Source: Alphaproteobacteria bacterium
GTDB lineage: Bacteria; Pseudomonadota; Alphaproteobacteria; Caulobacterales; Caulobacteraceae
DNA: 64,000 nucleotides
Assembly: GCA_025359785.1 (NCBI GenBank)
Contig: JANYET010000026.1
Span: 143,767 to 207,766 of the forward strand
Direction of reading: 5' to 3'
Both the position numbers and the translations under genes were made by a program. Position 1 is the stretch's first letter. Each line of letters opens with the position of its first letter. The notes below the pieces were generated by a model. It saw nothing but the letters and a program-made list of their open reading frames with translations. It was not told the DNA's origin and made no database searches. Positions 53,504 through 63,066 of this stretch are shown here, in pieces.

Positions 53504-56302
53504 TTAGAAGCGGTACTGCAGTTCCACGCCGTAGGTGCGGGGCGGCGTCAGCGGGTAGCTCACGTCGAAGCCCGGTTGCACGGCGTTGATCTGCGGCGCG
53601 GCGATGGAGCTGCCGATGGTGGTGCCGGCCAGTCGCGAGCCGCTCGCCCCGCCGTCGTAGCCGAGGTCGTCGAACAGGTTCTTCACGTAGGCGATGACCG
53701 AGTATTTGTTGTCCTTGTCCTTCCAGGTGACGCGGGCGTCGACCTGGCTCCAGGTCGGGGACTCGTTGTAGGCGCGCTGGAAGATCGAGCCGTACTGCTT
53801 GTCGCGCCAGATGTAGCTGACCGACGGCGACAGCGAGCCCTGCTCGAGCACCCAGGTGTAGGTGGCGTTCACCGCCACCTTGTTGCGGGCCGACTGCGGC
53901 AACTGGTTGCCGCTGAGGTCCTGGCCGCGCTGCACGAAGTGGGAGAACACGTCGCAGAGCGAGTTGGGCGTCGGGTTGGTCGCCGAGACCGCGCCCGTGC
54001 CGGAGCAGGCGGTGAGCGCGCCGAGCGGCTTGGCGCCCGGCTGGACGCCGGTCGGGTCGGCCGGATCCACCACGCCCGAGAGCTTGGTGATGTGGGCGTC
54101 GTTGTAGGCGTAGCTCAGCAGGAACTGCAGGTGGTCGATCGGGGCCCAGATGGTCTCCAGCTCGACGCCGTAGCTGAGCGCCTTGGGCACGTTCAGGAAC
54201 ACGCCCTGGCTCTGGCCGATGCCGCCCGAGGTGTCGACGATGGTCACCGGCGCCTGGAAGTTGCGGTAGTCGAGGTAGAACACCGCCAGGTTGGTTTGCA
54301 GGGTGTGGCCGAAGGCGTCCTTCTTCAGGCCGATTTCGTAGGCGTTGGCGTGCTCGGCGCCGGTCGACGGGAAGCCGCCTTCCGTGGTCGAGATGCCGAC
54401 GTTGAAGCCGCCCGCCTTATACCCGCGGCTATAGCGGGCATACATCATGGTGTTGCGGTCCGGATCCCATTGCAGGCCAGCGGTGCCGGTCCAGGCGGAC
54501 CAGCTGTCGTCGTAGTGGCGATGGGCGAAACCGTCCGGGGTGAAGGTGACGCCGCTGTTGTTGAAGCCGCCGGCGGTGACGCCGGTGGGCAGGAAGCGCA
54601 GGTTGACCACCGCGGCGGTCACGTCGACCGGCGGGGTGAAGGAGCCCAGGCCTTCCGGGGTGACGATGGTGCTGCCGGCGGCGTTCAGGCACGAGGTGAC
54701 CGCGTAGCAGACCAGGCGCACGGCTTCGTCGCCGTACTTGCGGTCGTGGCTGTAGCGCAGGCCGAGCGTGGTCTTCCAATCCGGCGCGAACTTCCAGTCG
54801 ATCTGACCGAAGGCGGCGTAGGACTCGCCATGCAACTGCGGGCGGTCGTCGTAGGGCCGCAGCAGGTTGTCGGCCGAGACCGCGCCGGTCAGGGCCGGCG
54901 CGGCCGCCGAGGGCGTGTTGGCGAGCTGGACCTGATCGAACAGGGTCGTGAAGACCGGCTGCTTATAGCCTTCCTTGTAGTAGTAGGCGCCGGCCAGCCA
55001 CTGGAACGGGCCGTCGCCGCTGGAGGACAGGTTCACCTCGTGGCTGAACCACTGCTTGTCCTCCTGATAGGTCGAGGCGTAGCGCGGCAGGACGCGAACG
55101 CCCGTGCAGCCCGCGACCACCGCGCACGGGGTCACCCCGAGGCCAACCGCCAGGCCGGCCGCCGAGAAGAACGGCGCCACCGGCAGGTTGAAGCCCTGGA
55201 TCGCGGTGCGGTCTTCGTCGGCGATGAGGGTGTAGTGATAGTGGGTGCCGCCGCCGATGTACTTCAGGTCGGCGCCGTCCAGGTGGTAGGTCCACTGGGT
55301 CGCGAAGATGTAGGTGTCGTCCAGCGACACGGTGTTCTTGGTGTCCGCCGCGAACTTGCGCGGGTCGCTGTTGGCCGGGTTGACGCAGGGGCTGGGCGAC
55401 AGGTTCACCACATTGAGCGCCGCGCCCGAGCAGGCGTAGTTGGGGTTCACGAAGATCGCGCTCGGCAGATATTCCGCCGTGTTGATCGGGCCCTTGGTGT
55501 AGGTCGCCCGCGCGCCCGGACCGCCGCCGCCGTTGTTCCAGCCGGCCAGCGAGACCTTCACCCAGCCGTCCAGGTGCTCGCCGAACTTCGCCTGCAGCTG
55601 GCCCTCGATGTAGAACTGGTCGATGACGTTGCCCTCGCTGGGCATGCCCTTGACGACGTTGGTGTAGTAGCCGTCGCGCTGCTTTTCCCAGTTGCCGCCC
55701 AGGCGGAACTGCAGGTCGGGGGCCAGCGGGCCGGAGACCACGCCCTCCAGCAGGGTGCGGCCGTAGTTGGCCACCGTGGCGCGGACTTCGGCGTAGAGTT
55801 CCTCGGTCGGGCGCTTGGAGATCACGTTGATCGCGCCGCCGATCGAATTGCGGCCGTACAGCGTGCCTTGCGGGCCGCGCAGCACTTCCACCCGGTCGAC
55901 GAAGATCGGGGTCTTGCCGGCTTCCACCGTTGAGGAGGTGTAGACGCCGTCGGAGTAGGTGGCGACGCCGGGGTCGGCGGCCTGGACGTTGGTCAGGCGG
56001 CCGACGCCGCGCAGGCTGATGCGGTCCAGCTGGCTGGAATACTCCAGGCCCGGCGTGAAGTTGGTCATGTCCTGGATGGAGTTGATCCCCAGCAGGTCAC
56101 GCTTTTCGGAGGTGTAGGCCGAGATCGCCACCGGCACGTCCTGCAGGCTCTGCGAGCGCTTTTCGGCGGTGACCACCAGCTCTTCGATGGTGTTGCTGGC
56201 CGCGGCCGTGGCGGCGGGCTTGGTCTGGGCATGCGCCGAAGCGGCGAAGACGGTGACGAACAGCGCGGCGCCGGACGCCAGCAGGCGAACCTTGTTATTC
56301 AA
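53504..56302 (-). CDS. TonB-dependent receptor (tandem paralogue)
   Basis: NTIEELVVTAEKRSQSLQDVPVAISAYT, VEVLRGPQGTLYGRNSIGGAINVISKRP, GVELQYRF; TTG start preceded by GGGGAGG. Confidence 0.94.
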   Translation of the reverse strand: MNNKVRLLASGAALFVTVFAASAHAQTKPAATAAASNTIEELVVTAEKRSQSLQDVPVAISAYTSEKRDLLGINSIQDMTNFTPGLEYSSQLDRISLRGVGRLTNVQAADPGVATYSDGVYTSSTVEAGKTPIFVDRVEVLRGPQGTLYGRNSIGGAINVISKRPTEELYAEVRATVANYGRTLLEGVVSGPLAPDLQFRLGGNWEKQRDGYYTNVVKGMPSEGNVIDQFYIEGQLQAKFGEHLDGWVKVSLAGWNNGGGGPGARATYTKGPINTAEYLPSAIFVNPNYACSGAALNVVNLSPSPCVNPANSDPRKFAADTKNTVSLDDTYIFATQWTYHLDGADLKYIGGGTHYHYTLIADEDRTAIQGFNLPVAPFFSAAGLAVGLGVTPCAVVAGCTGVRVLPRYASTYQEDKQWFSHEVNLSSSGDGPFQWLAGAYYYKEGYKQPVFTTLFDQVQLANTPSAAAPALTGAVSADNLLRPYDDRPQLHGESYAAFGQIDWKFAPDWKTTLGLRYSHDRKYGDEAVRLVCYAVTSCLNAAGSTIVTPEGLGSFTPPVDVTAAVVNLRFLPTGVTAGGFNNSGVTFTPDGFAHRHYDDSWSAWTGTAGLQWDPDRNTMMYARYSRGYKAGGFNVGISTTEGGFPSTGAEHANAYEIGLKKDAFGHTLQTNLAVFYLDYRNFQAPVTIVDTSGGIGQSQGVFLNVPKALSYGVELETIWAPIDHLQFLLSYAYNDAHITKLSGVVDPADPTGVQPGAKPLGALTACSGTGAVSATNPTPNSLCDVFSHFVQRGQDLSGNQLPQSARNKVAVNATYTWVLEQGSLSPSVSYIWRDKQYGSIFQRAYNESPTWSQVDARVTWKDKDNKYSVIAYVKNLFDDLGYDGGASGSRLAGTTIGSSIAAPQINAVQPGFDVSYPLTPPRTYGVELQYRF

Positions 56303-56528
56303 GTGGACCTCCCCAATGGCCTTGTACGGCCAGGTTAGAATTGGACGATTTTTTCGCGTCCCCACTGGCTCAGCCGTTTGGCGAGGTCAACCTTCGACGT
56401 CAAAAATACAACTCATTTTCGAAAGAGTGGTTTTTTCTACACAACGGATATCATTGATTTTTACATCTCCGTTAAAAAACACGGTTCGGTATAACGTGTT
56501 ACGCCGGCGCTACATTTGCAATTCTAGG

Positions 56529-57509
56529 TTACGCATTTGTAATGAGCACGATCTTGCCGACATGATCGCCGGCCTCGAGATGGGCGTGGGCCTGCGCCGC
56601 TTGCGCCAGGGGGAAGGTCGCATCGACTTGCGGCAAAACTTTGCCGGCCTCGATCCATGGCCAGACCAGCGCCTCCACCGCCGCCGCCAGACGGGCCTTT
56701 TCGTCGGCGCCGCGCGGGCGAAGCGTCGAGCCGGTGACCACGCCGCGCTTCTGCATCAGCCGCCCGATCGATAGCGTCACGTCGCCGCCGCCCAGGCTGG
56801 CGATGAACACGATGCGGCCGTCCATCTTCAGGGCGTCCAGGTCCTTGGCGAAATAGTCGCCGCCGACCATGTCGAGCACCACGTCGGCGCCGCCCTCGCG
56901 TTTCGCCACCTCGGCGAAATCCTGGCTTTTGGCGTCGACCGCGACGTCGGCGCCGAGCTTCAGCGCGGTCGCGGCCTTCTCGGCGCCGCGGGCGGTAGCG
57001 ATCACCTTGGCGCCGTGAGCCTTGGCCATGCGGATCGCCGTCACCCCGATGCCCGAGGTGGCGCCGTGCAGCAGCAGGGTCTCGCCCGGTTGCAGGCGGC
57101 CGTGTTCGAAGACGTTGGCGAAGACGGTGAAAACCGTCTCCGGCAGGGCAGCGGCCTGGACGTAGTCGAGGCCCTTGGGGATCGGCAGCGCATGGCGCGC
57201 GTCGCAGACGGCGTACTCCGCATAGCCGCCGCCGCCCAGCAGGGCGCAGACCTTGTCCCCAGCCTTCCAGCGGCCTGAGCCCACGACAACCTCGCCGGCC
57301 ACCTCCAGACCCATGGTCTCCGGCGAGCCGGGCGGCGGCGGATAGAAGCCCATCCGCTGGATGATGTCGGGGCGATTGATCCCGGCGGCGTGGACCCGGA
57401 TCAGGATCTGGCCCTCGGCCGGCTCCGGACGGGCGATCTGGACGGCTTTCAGCGCCTCGGCGGGGCCCTTGCCCCCCTCAATAGCGATCGCGGTCATCAT
57501 CTGCGTCAT
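56529..57509 (-). CDS. NAD(P)H-quinone oxidoreductase, zinc-containing ADH superfamily (PIG3-type)
   Basis: ILIRVHAAGINRPDIIQRMGFYPPPPGSPETMGLEVAGEV, LLLHGATSGIGVTAIRMAKAHGAKVIATA. Confidence 0.92.
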   Translation of the reverse strand: MTQMMTAIAIEGGKGPAEALKAVQIARPEPAEGQILIRVHAAGINRPDIIQRMGFYPPPPGSPETMGLEVAGEVVVGSGRWKAGDKVCALLGGGGYAEYAVCDARHALPIPKGLDYVQAAALPETVFTVFANVFEHGRLQPGETLLLHGATSGIGVTAIRMAKAHGAKVIATARGAEKAATALKLGADVAVDAKSQDFAEVAKREGGADVVLDMVGGDYFAKDLDALKMDGRIVFIASLGGGDVTLSIGRLMQKRGVVTGSTLRPRGADEKARLAAAVEALVWPWIEAGKVLPQVDATFPLAQAAQAHAHLEAGDHVGKIVLITNA

Positions 57510-57584
57510 CGGGTTGGCTCCAAAGCCTGGGGCGCTGCTCACCGCAAACTTGCGCTGACGCCGCTTGCGGCGTTGGATAGCGCT

Positions 57585-57653
57585 CCGTTCGCGAACGGCA
57601 AAGGGCGCGAACGGCAAACGGCCCGAACAGCAAAGGGCGCGAACCGGCAAGGG
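57585..57653. repeat. Four tandem 16-bp repeats preceded by a perfect 14-bp palindrome
   Basis: CCGTTCGCGAACGG (57585-57598); cgcgaacggcaaaggg / cgcgaacggcaaacgg / cccgaacagcaaaggg / cgcgaaccggcaaggg (57590-57653). Confidence 0.9.
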
Positions 57654-57661
57654 AGCCCGCC

Positions 57662-57856
57662 ATGGAAGAGCCCGCGGAAGTCCGCATCGGCCGCGGCCAG
57701 CGCCTCATCGAGGCGGTGCGCGAAGACCTGGAACTGTTCGGCGTCGCCGAGCTGGAAGAGCGGATCGAGATCCTCCAGTCGGAAATCGCCCGCGCCGAAG
57801 CCCAGATCGACCGGAAAAAGGCCGGCCGCGCGGCGGCGGACGCGCTGTTCGGCTGA
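57662..57856 (+). CDS. DUF1192 family small protein
   Basis: VAELEERIEILQSEIARAEAQIDRKKAGRAAADALFG. Confidence 0.88.
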   Translation: MEEPAEVRIGRGQRLIEAVREDLELFGVAELEERIEILQSEIARAEAQIDRKKAGRAAADALFG

Positions 57857-57979
57857 TTGGCCCCAGTTCGGGTTAGCTGCAGTTTGGGGGCGCAAAATGG
57901 CCCAGATCGAGTGGCATAGGGGTTGCACAGACGGTTTTTCGCGACCGCGTGGCGGCCTTCAGTATAGGTTGATTACCGA

Positions 57980-58519
57980 ATGAGCGATCTGAACGCCCCC
58001 GCAACGCCCCCCTCGGGGCCCAAGCCCGCCGGCCCGTGGCGCGCCGAGGTCATCCAGGACTTCGCGCGGTCCGAGCTGTTCCAGCGGACCTTCCAGGAGG
58101 GCATGGACCTCGTGGAAGAAACCGCCGGCTATCTGGATGGCGCCGGACGTCAGGCCTCGAAGCTGCTCTCCCGCAACGCCGCGCTGGCCTATGCCGCCGA
58201 GAGCATGCGGCTGACCACGCGCCTGATGCAGGTGGCTTCGTGGCTGTTGGTGCAGCGCGCCGTCCGCGAGGGCGACATGCCGCCGGGCGCCGCCTGCGAG
58301 GACCGCTACCGCCTGGCCGCCGAGGACATCTGCCGCGCCACCGGCGAAGGCGCCGATGGCCTGCCGCGCGAACTGACAGCCTTTCTGGACCGCTCCGAGC
58401 GGCTCTACGAGCGCGTCCGCCACCTCGACCGGCGCATGTATGTGGAAAACGAGGCCGACGAGGCGCCGCATCCGGTGCTGTCGCAACACGATCGCCTGAA
58501 GACCGCCTTCGGGGGGTGA
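57980..58519 (+). CDS. rcdA: DUF1465 family protein, RcdA homologue
   Basis: FARSELFQRTFQEGMDLVEETAGYLDGAGRQASKLLSRNAALAYAAESMRLTTRLMQVASWLLVQRAVREGDM. Confidence 0.85.
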   Translation: MSDLNAPATPPSGPKPAGPWRAEVIQDFARSELFQRTFQEGMDLVEETAGYLDGAGRQASKLLSRNAALAYAAESMRLTTRLMQVASWLLVQRAVREGDMPPGAACEDRYRLAAEDICRATGEGADGLPRELTAFLDRSERLYERVRHLDRRMYVENEADEAPHPVLSQHDRLKTAFGG

Positions 58520-58574
58520 GGCCCTCTCCTTTGTCCTCTACCTCTCCGCTGCGCGGGGAGAGAGGGCGCAAACG

Positions 58575-58616
58575 CAGAAACGCCGCGGAGGGCAGCCTCC
58601 GCGGCGTTTCTGTTTT
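58575..58616. terminator. Strong terminator between convergent rcdA and rpmE
   Basis: 17-bp perfect arms cagaaacgccgcggagg (58575-58591) / cctccgcggcgtttctg (58596-58612), loop gcag, then TTTT. Confidence 0.9.
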
Positions 58617-58655
58617 GGGATAGCGCGTTCGGCGACGAAACTCGGCGCCAGACGG

Positions 58656-58880
58656 CTATTTGCGGGTGAAGCCGCCGAACTTGGCGTTGAAGCGCGAGAC
58701 GCGGCCGCCGCGGTCGAGCATCTGGTGTCCGCCGCCGGTCCAGGCCGGATGGGTCTTCGGATCGATGTCCAGGTTCAGGGTCGCGCCTTCTTTCCCGTAG
58801 GTGGAACGGGTCTGATAGGTCGTGCCGTCCGTCATCACCACGGTGATGAAGTGATAGTCCGGATGGGTGTCTTGTTTCAT
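58656..58880 (-). CDS. rpmE: 50S ribosomal protein L31
   Basis: [74 protein letters not shown]. Confidence 0.96.
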   Translation of the reverse strand: MKQDTHPDYHFITVVMTDGTTYQTRSTYGKEGATLNLDIDPKTHPAWTGGGHQMLDRGGRVSRFNAKFGGFTRK

Positions 58881-59022
58881 CGCGCGGTCGCCTGACGAAT
58901 TGAAGTGACGTATTGGAGCGTCGAAAGAATGAGGCCGCCCCGTCGGGTCATCGAGGGAGCGGCTTTTCAGGAAGCCGCGCGTATACGCCAAACGCCGGCC
59001 AAATTGCAAGGTGCGACCGCGT

Positions 59023-60894
59023 ATGAGTGAGCCCCCGATCACAGAGTTCGGGGCCGAGGCGGTCGCGGACGGCCGTCCGAGCTCGGGCCAGGCCCTGGCG
59101 CAGACGCTCGATGAAGCGGCGGCGCGGCGGCCGAAGAGCCGCAATTTCCGCGCGCTCGGCCATCTGATCCCTTTCGCGGCCGGCCATCGCGCAGACGCGG
59201 CGTTGGCCGCGCTGTTCCTTATGGTGGCCGCGGCCGCGACGCTGGGCATGACTGGCGCCGTTCGCCTGCTGGTGGACAAGGTCAACGCCGCACGCGCCGT
59301 CCACGCCGGCGTGTCTTCCGTGGCGCCCTGGTTCTGGGCGCTGGGCGGCGTCGCCATCGCCTTGGCGATCTCCTCGGCCTTCCGTTATTTCTTCGTCACC
59401 AAGCTCGGCGAGCGGATCGTCGCCGATCTTCGCAAGGCCACCTACGCCCATATCCTGTCGCTGGACCCTTCGTTCTTCCTGATGACCCGCACCGGCGAGG
59501 TGCTGTCGAGGCTCACCACCGACATTCAGATCGTCGAGAACCTGCTGACCACCTCGATATCGGTCTCGCTGCGCAACCTGCTGATGCTGGTGGGCGGCCT
59601 TGGCTACATGCTGGTGGTCAGCCCCAAACTCACTGGCCTGATCCTGATCACCTTCCCGTTCGTGATCGCCCCGCTGTTCCTGTTCGGCCGCCGGGTGCGC
59701 TCGCTAACGGCGTCGACCCAGGACCAGTTCGCCCGGGCTGTCGGCCATGCCGGCGAGACCCTCGACGCCCTCGAGACCGTCCAGGCCTTCGGGCGTGAGG
59801 CGGCCGGCGCCCAGCGGTTCGGCGACGCCGTGGAGGCCTCGTTCCGCACCTCCCTGCGCCGGATGAGCGCTCGCGCGGTGATGACGGCGGCGGTGATCAC
59901 CCTGGTGTTTGGCGGGATCGTCTGGATCCTGTGGCTCGGGGTCAATTTCGCCTTCAAGGGTGACCTGACCTGGGGGACCTTCTTCCAGTTCGCGCTGCTG
60001 GCGGTCCTCACGGCAAGCTCCGTCGGCGCGCTCGGCGATAGCTGGGGCGACGTCCAGAAAGCCGCCGGCGCCATGGAGCGGGTCTCCGAACTGCTGGCCG
60101 CGCGGCCGGGCATCGCCGCGCCGTCGCTGCCGATCGCCCTGCCGACCCCGTCGCGCGGCGAGATCGCGCTCGAGAACGTCACCTTCGCCTATCCCGGTCG
60201 CCCGGACATGCCGGCGGTGCGCGGCCTGACGCTGCATGTGAAGCCCGGCGAGCGGGTCGCCCTGGTCGGCCCCTCCGGCGCGGGCAAGAGCACGGTCTTC
60301 CGCCTGCTGCTGCGCTTCTACGACCCGCAGGCCGGCCGCGTGGTGCTGGACGGCATCGATATCCGCGACGCCGACCCGGTGGCGGTCCGCGCCCGCATGG
60401 CGCTGGTCTCCCAGGACTCGCCGTTGTTCTCCGGCTCGGCGCTGGAGAATGTCCGCTTCGGCCGCGAGGACGCCAGCCTCGAAGACGTGCAGTCCGCCGT
60501 CCGCGCCGCCCAGGCGCAGGGCTTCCTGGAGGCGCTGCCGCAGGGCCTCGACACCCAGATCGGGGAGCGCGCCCGCAGCCTCTCCGGCGGCCAGCGCCAG
60601 CGCCTGGCGATCGCCCGCGCCCTGGTCCGCTCAGCGCCCATCCTGCTGCTCGACGAGGCCACCAGCGCGCTCGACGCCGAGAACGAACGCCTGGTGCAAC
60701 GCGCGCTGGACGAAGCCATGGTCGGCCACACCACCCTGGTCATCGCCCACCGCCTCGCCACCGTGCTGAAAGCCGACCGCATCGTGGTGATGGACGAGGG
60801 CCGCGTGGTCGAGGAAGGCACGCACCACGAGCTGGTGGCGCGCAACGGGCTCTATGCGAGGCTGGCGGCGCTGCAGTTCGGCCAGGCGGCGTGA
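59023..60894 (+). CDS. ABC transporter, fused permease/ATPase (MsbA/ABCB type)
   Basis: [24 protein letters not shown] (Walker A), [29 protein letters not shown]. Confidence 0.95.
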   Translation: MSEPPITEFGAEAVADGRPSSGQALAQTLDEAAARRPKSRNFRALGHLIPFAAGHRADAALAALFLMVAAAATLGMTGAVRLLVDKVNAARAVHAGVSSVAPWFWALGGVAIALAISSAFRYFFVTKLGERIVADLRKATYAHILSLDPSFFLMTRTGEVLSRLTTDIQIVENLLTTSISVSLRNLLMLVGGLGYMLVVSPKLTGLILITFPFVIAPLFLFGRRVRSLTASTQDQFARAVGHAGETLDALETVQAFGREAAGAQRFGDAVEASFRTSLRRMSARAVMTAAVITLVFGGIVWILWLGVNFAFKGDLTWGTFFQFALLAVLTASSVGALGDSWGDVQKAAGAMERVSELLAARPGIAAPSLPIALPTPSRGEIALENVTFAYPGRPDMPAVRGLTLHVKPGERVALVGPSGAGKSTVFRLLLRFYDPQAGRVVLDGIDIRDADPVAVRARMALVSQDSPLFSGSALENVRFGREDASLEDVQSAVRAAQAQGFLEALPQGLDTQIGERARSLSGGQRQRLAIARALVRSAPILLLDEATSALDAENERLVQRALDEAMVGHTTLVIAHRLATVLKADRIVVMDEGRVVEEGTHHELVARNGLYARLAALQFGQAA

Positions 60895-60896
60895 AC

Positions 60897-61247
60897 ATGA
60901 CCCAACACCGAATCTACACCACCAGCTTCGCCAGCGTTTACCCGCGCTACCTGGCCAAGGCCGCACGCAAGGGCCGCACGAAGGCGGAGGTCGACGAGAT
61001 CATCCTTTGGCTGACCGGCTTCAGCCAGGCGGGACTCGACCGCCAGATCGCCAACAGGTCGGATTTCGAGACCTTCTTCGCCCAGGCGCCCCGGCCCAAT
61101 CCCGCTCGCGCCGCGATCACGGGCCTAATCTGTGGCATTCGCGTCGAAGAGGTCGCTGAGCCGCTGATGCGGGAGATCCGCTACCTCGACAAGCTCATCG
61201 ACGAGCTCGCCACGGGCAAGGCGATGGCGAAAATCCTGCGCGCCTGA
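60897..61247 (+). CDS. DUF2200 family protein
   Basis: [82 protein letters not shown]. Confidence 0.88.
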   Translation: MTQHRIYTTSFASVYPRYLAKAARKGRTKAEVDEIILWLTGFSQAGLDRQIANRSDFETFFAQAPRPNPARAAITGLICGIRVEEVAEPLMREIRYLDKLIDELATGKAMAKILRA

Positions 61248-61274
61248 TGCCGCGTCCGAATTTAGCCGCCACCG

Positions 61275-61604
61275 TCAGCCGCCCTCCGCGTCTACCTCGA
61301 TGGTCACGGTCTTGCCCCGCGACAGCGGCTCCCAGCCGGCGGCGATAGCGGACGTAATGGCTCTCACAACCAGCGTCTTGGCGATGTGCGAGGCCTGCAA
61401 CTGCGGCGCGCCGAACCGCGGCTGCCGGCCCGCCGGGAATTCCAGCACCACCTCGCGCTGCCCCTCCGCGTGACGCACGGCCAGCGCCATGCCGCGGAAG
61501 GAATTGGTGTCGCTCGACCACTGCGGCCCGCGCTGCAGCCGCCAGACATAAGTCTCGCCGCCCACCTCGACTGTCAGTCCGGGGCTGAGTCTGGTGCGCG
61601 CCAT
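61275..61604 (-). CDS. Conserved hypothetical protein
   Basis: MARTRLSPGLTVEVGGETYVWRLQRGPQWSSDTNSFRGMALAVRHAEGQREVVLEFP. Confidence 0.65.
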   Translation of the reverse strand: MARTRLSPGLTVEVGGETYVWRLQRGPQWSSDTNSFRGMALAVRHAEGQREVVLEFPAGRQPRFGAPQLQASHIAKTLVVRAITSAIAAGWEPLSRGKTVTIEVDAEGG

Positions 61605-61713
61605 ACGACGCAATTAGCCCGCCGCCCCGCTTGAGGCCACCCCGGCCTTGCCGTCCCGAGCGGCGCAATCGAATGTCGGCGCTCCACAACCCATGCAGCC
61701 CCGAGCGCCTCAG

Positions 61714-61875
61714 ATGAAACAGTTGGCCAAGTTCACCATCGACATCCGGGAGAACGACTTCGTGCTGAGCCTGGTCGACGACGACGGCGAGGTCACCGAG
61801 TTCGCCACCTCCGTCGATCAGCTCGACCAGGTCATCGACGCCATCAACGACCTGGCTGCGTCCGGCGACGAGTGA
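61714..61875 (+). CDS. Small acidic conserved hypothetical protein (53 aa)
   Basis: MKQLAKFTIDIRENDFVLSLVDDDGEVTEFATSVDQLDQVIDAINDLAASGDE. Confidence 0.6.
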   Translation: MKQLAKFTIDIRENDFVLSLVDDDGEVTEFATSVDQLDQVIDAINDLAASGDE

Positions 61876-61929
61876 CGCGCACACCATCGCACGCAGGAGG
61901 CGGCGTCGATCCGGGGAGCAAAGTCCGGC

Positions 61930-63000
61930 TCACCCCCGCGCCTTCACCGCGAGCCCCGGAAAGTCGCTGAACAGGCCATCGACGCCGGCGGCGTAGAGGG
62001 CGTGATAGAGGGCGTCGACATTGCCGTGGACCATCGGGTCCGTCCCGTTGCGAAGCTTGGGCGGCAGGAAGGCGTTCTCGGCGCGGACGGTCCAGGGGTG
62101 GACCGCCAGGCCCACGGCGTGGGCGTCCCTGACCAGCGCCGTCGCGGGGCCGAGGTCGCCATTCACGGTGGGGATGACCATGGCGTAGTCCGGCCCGACG
62201 CCGTTGGCATAGGCCGAGATCGCCTTCAGGCCCGAGGCCGAGACCATGTCCTTGTAGGCCAGGGGCGCGTCGGTGGGACCGCCGCCGGAGGAGACGAGCT
62301 GGACGCGCGGCGCCTTGCATAGCGTCATGATGGTCTTCAGCGGCGCGACGTCGAAGCACTGGATGAACACCGGCGCGGTCGGGCTATCGAGGTCGTTGGT
62401 CTTGAGGATGTCGGCGAGACGGCGCTCCATTGGCAGGCCCAGGCCCGCGAAGTGGCTGGGGTGCTTCATCTCCGGATAGGTGCCGATCAGCCGCTTCAGC
62501 CGGGCGCTTTCGGATCTCGCGAGGTCCAGCACCTGCTGATAGGTCGGGATGGTCTCCTGGCCGTCGAACGTGGCGCTCTGCGGCCGCAGCTTCGGCAGGC
62601 GCTCGCGGCAGCGGATGGTCTTGAGCTCCGCCAGGGTGAAATCCTCGGTGAACCAACCGGTGACCGACTGGCCCTGGACGTCCTTGGTGGTCTTGCGGCC
62701 GGCGAACTCGGCGCGGCTGGCGACGTCGGTGGTCTGCGAGATATCGTTCTCGTGGCGCACCACGAAATGACCGTCCTTGGTCATCACCAGGTCTGGCTCG
62801 ATGAAGTCGGCGCCCTGCGCGATGGCCAGTCTGAAGGCCATCAGCGTGCTCTCCGGCCGCTCGCCGCTGGCGCCGCGATGACCGATGATCAGGGGCTTTT
62901 TCTTGAAGCCGCCGTACATCGGTAGGGCGGCGGCGGGCAGGGCGGAGAGCGAAGCGGCGGCCGCCGCCGTCGCGCCCAAGGTGCGGCGGGTGATGTCCAT
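61930..63000 (-). CDS. Glycerophosphodiester phosphodiesterase
   Basis: RRTLG Tat-like signal; LIIGHRGASGERPESTLMAFRLAIAQGADFIEPDLVMTKDGHFVVRHEN. Confidence 0.94.
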   Translation of the reverse strand: MDITRRTLGATAAAAASLSALPAAALPMYGGFKKKPLIIGHRGASGERPESTLMAFRLAIAQGADFIEPDLVMTKDGHFVVRHENDISQTTDVASRAEFAGRKTTKDVQGQSVTGWFTEDFTLAELKTIRCRERLPKLRPQSATFDGQETIPTYQQVLDLARSESARLKRLIGTYPEMKHPSHFAGLGLPMERRLADILKTNDLDSPTAPVFIQCFDVAPLKTIMTLCKAPRVQLVSSGGGPTDAPLAYKDMVSASGLKAISAYANGVGPDYAMVIPTVNGDLGPATALVRDAHAVGLAVHPWTVRAENAFLPPKLRNGTDPMVHGNVDALYHALYAAGVDGLFSDFPGLAVKARG

Positions 63001-63066
63001 GGTGCTCCCCCTAGTGGTGTTTGATGACAGTCAGTCACCCGACGCGGGAGCGGTCAACCGATCTGG

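Noticed and set aside
53363-55933. 856-aa plus-strand ORF opposite the second TonB-dependent receptor
   Set aside because: Antisense frame; a similar shorter antisense ORF exists opposite the first receptor only because the receptors are paralogous.
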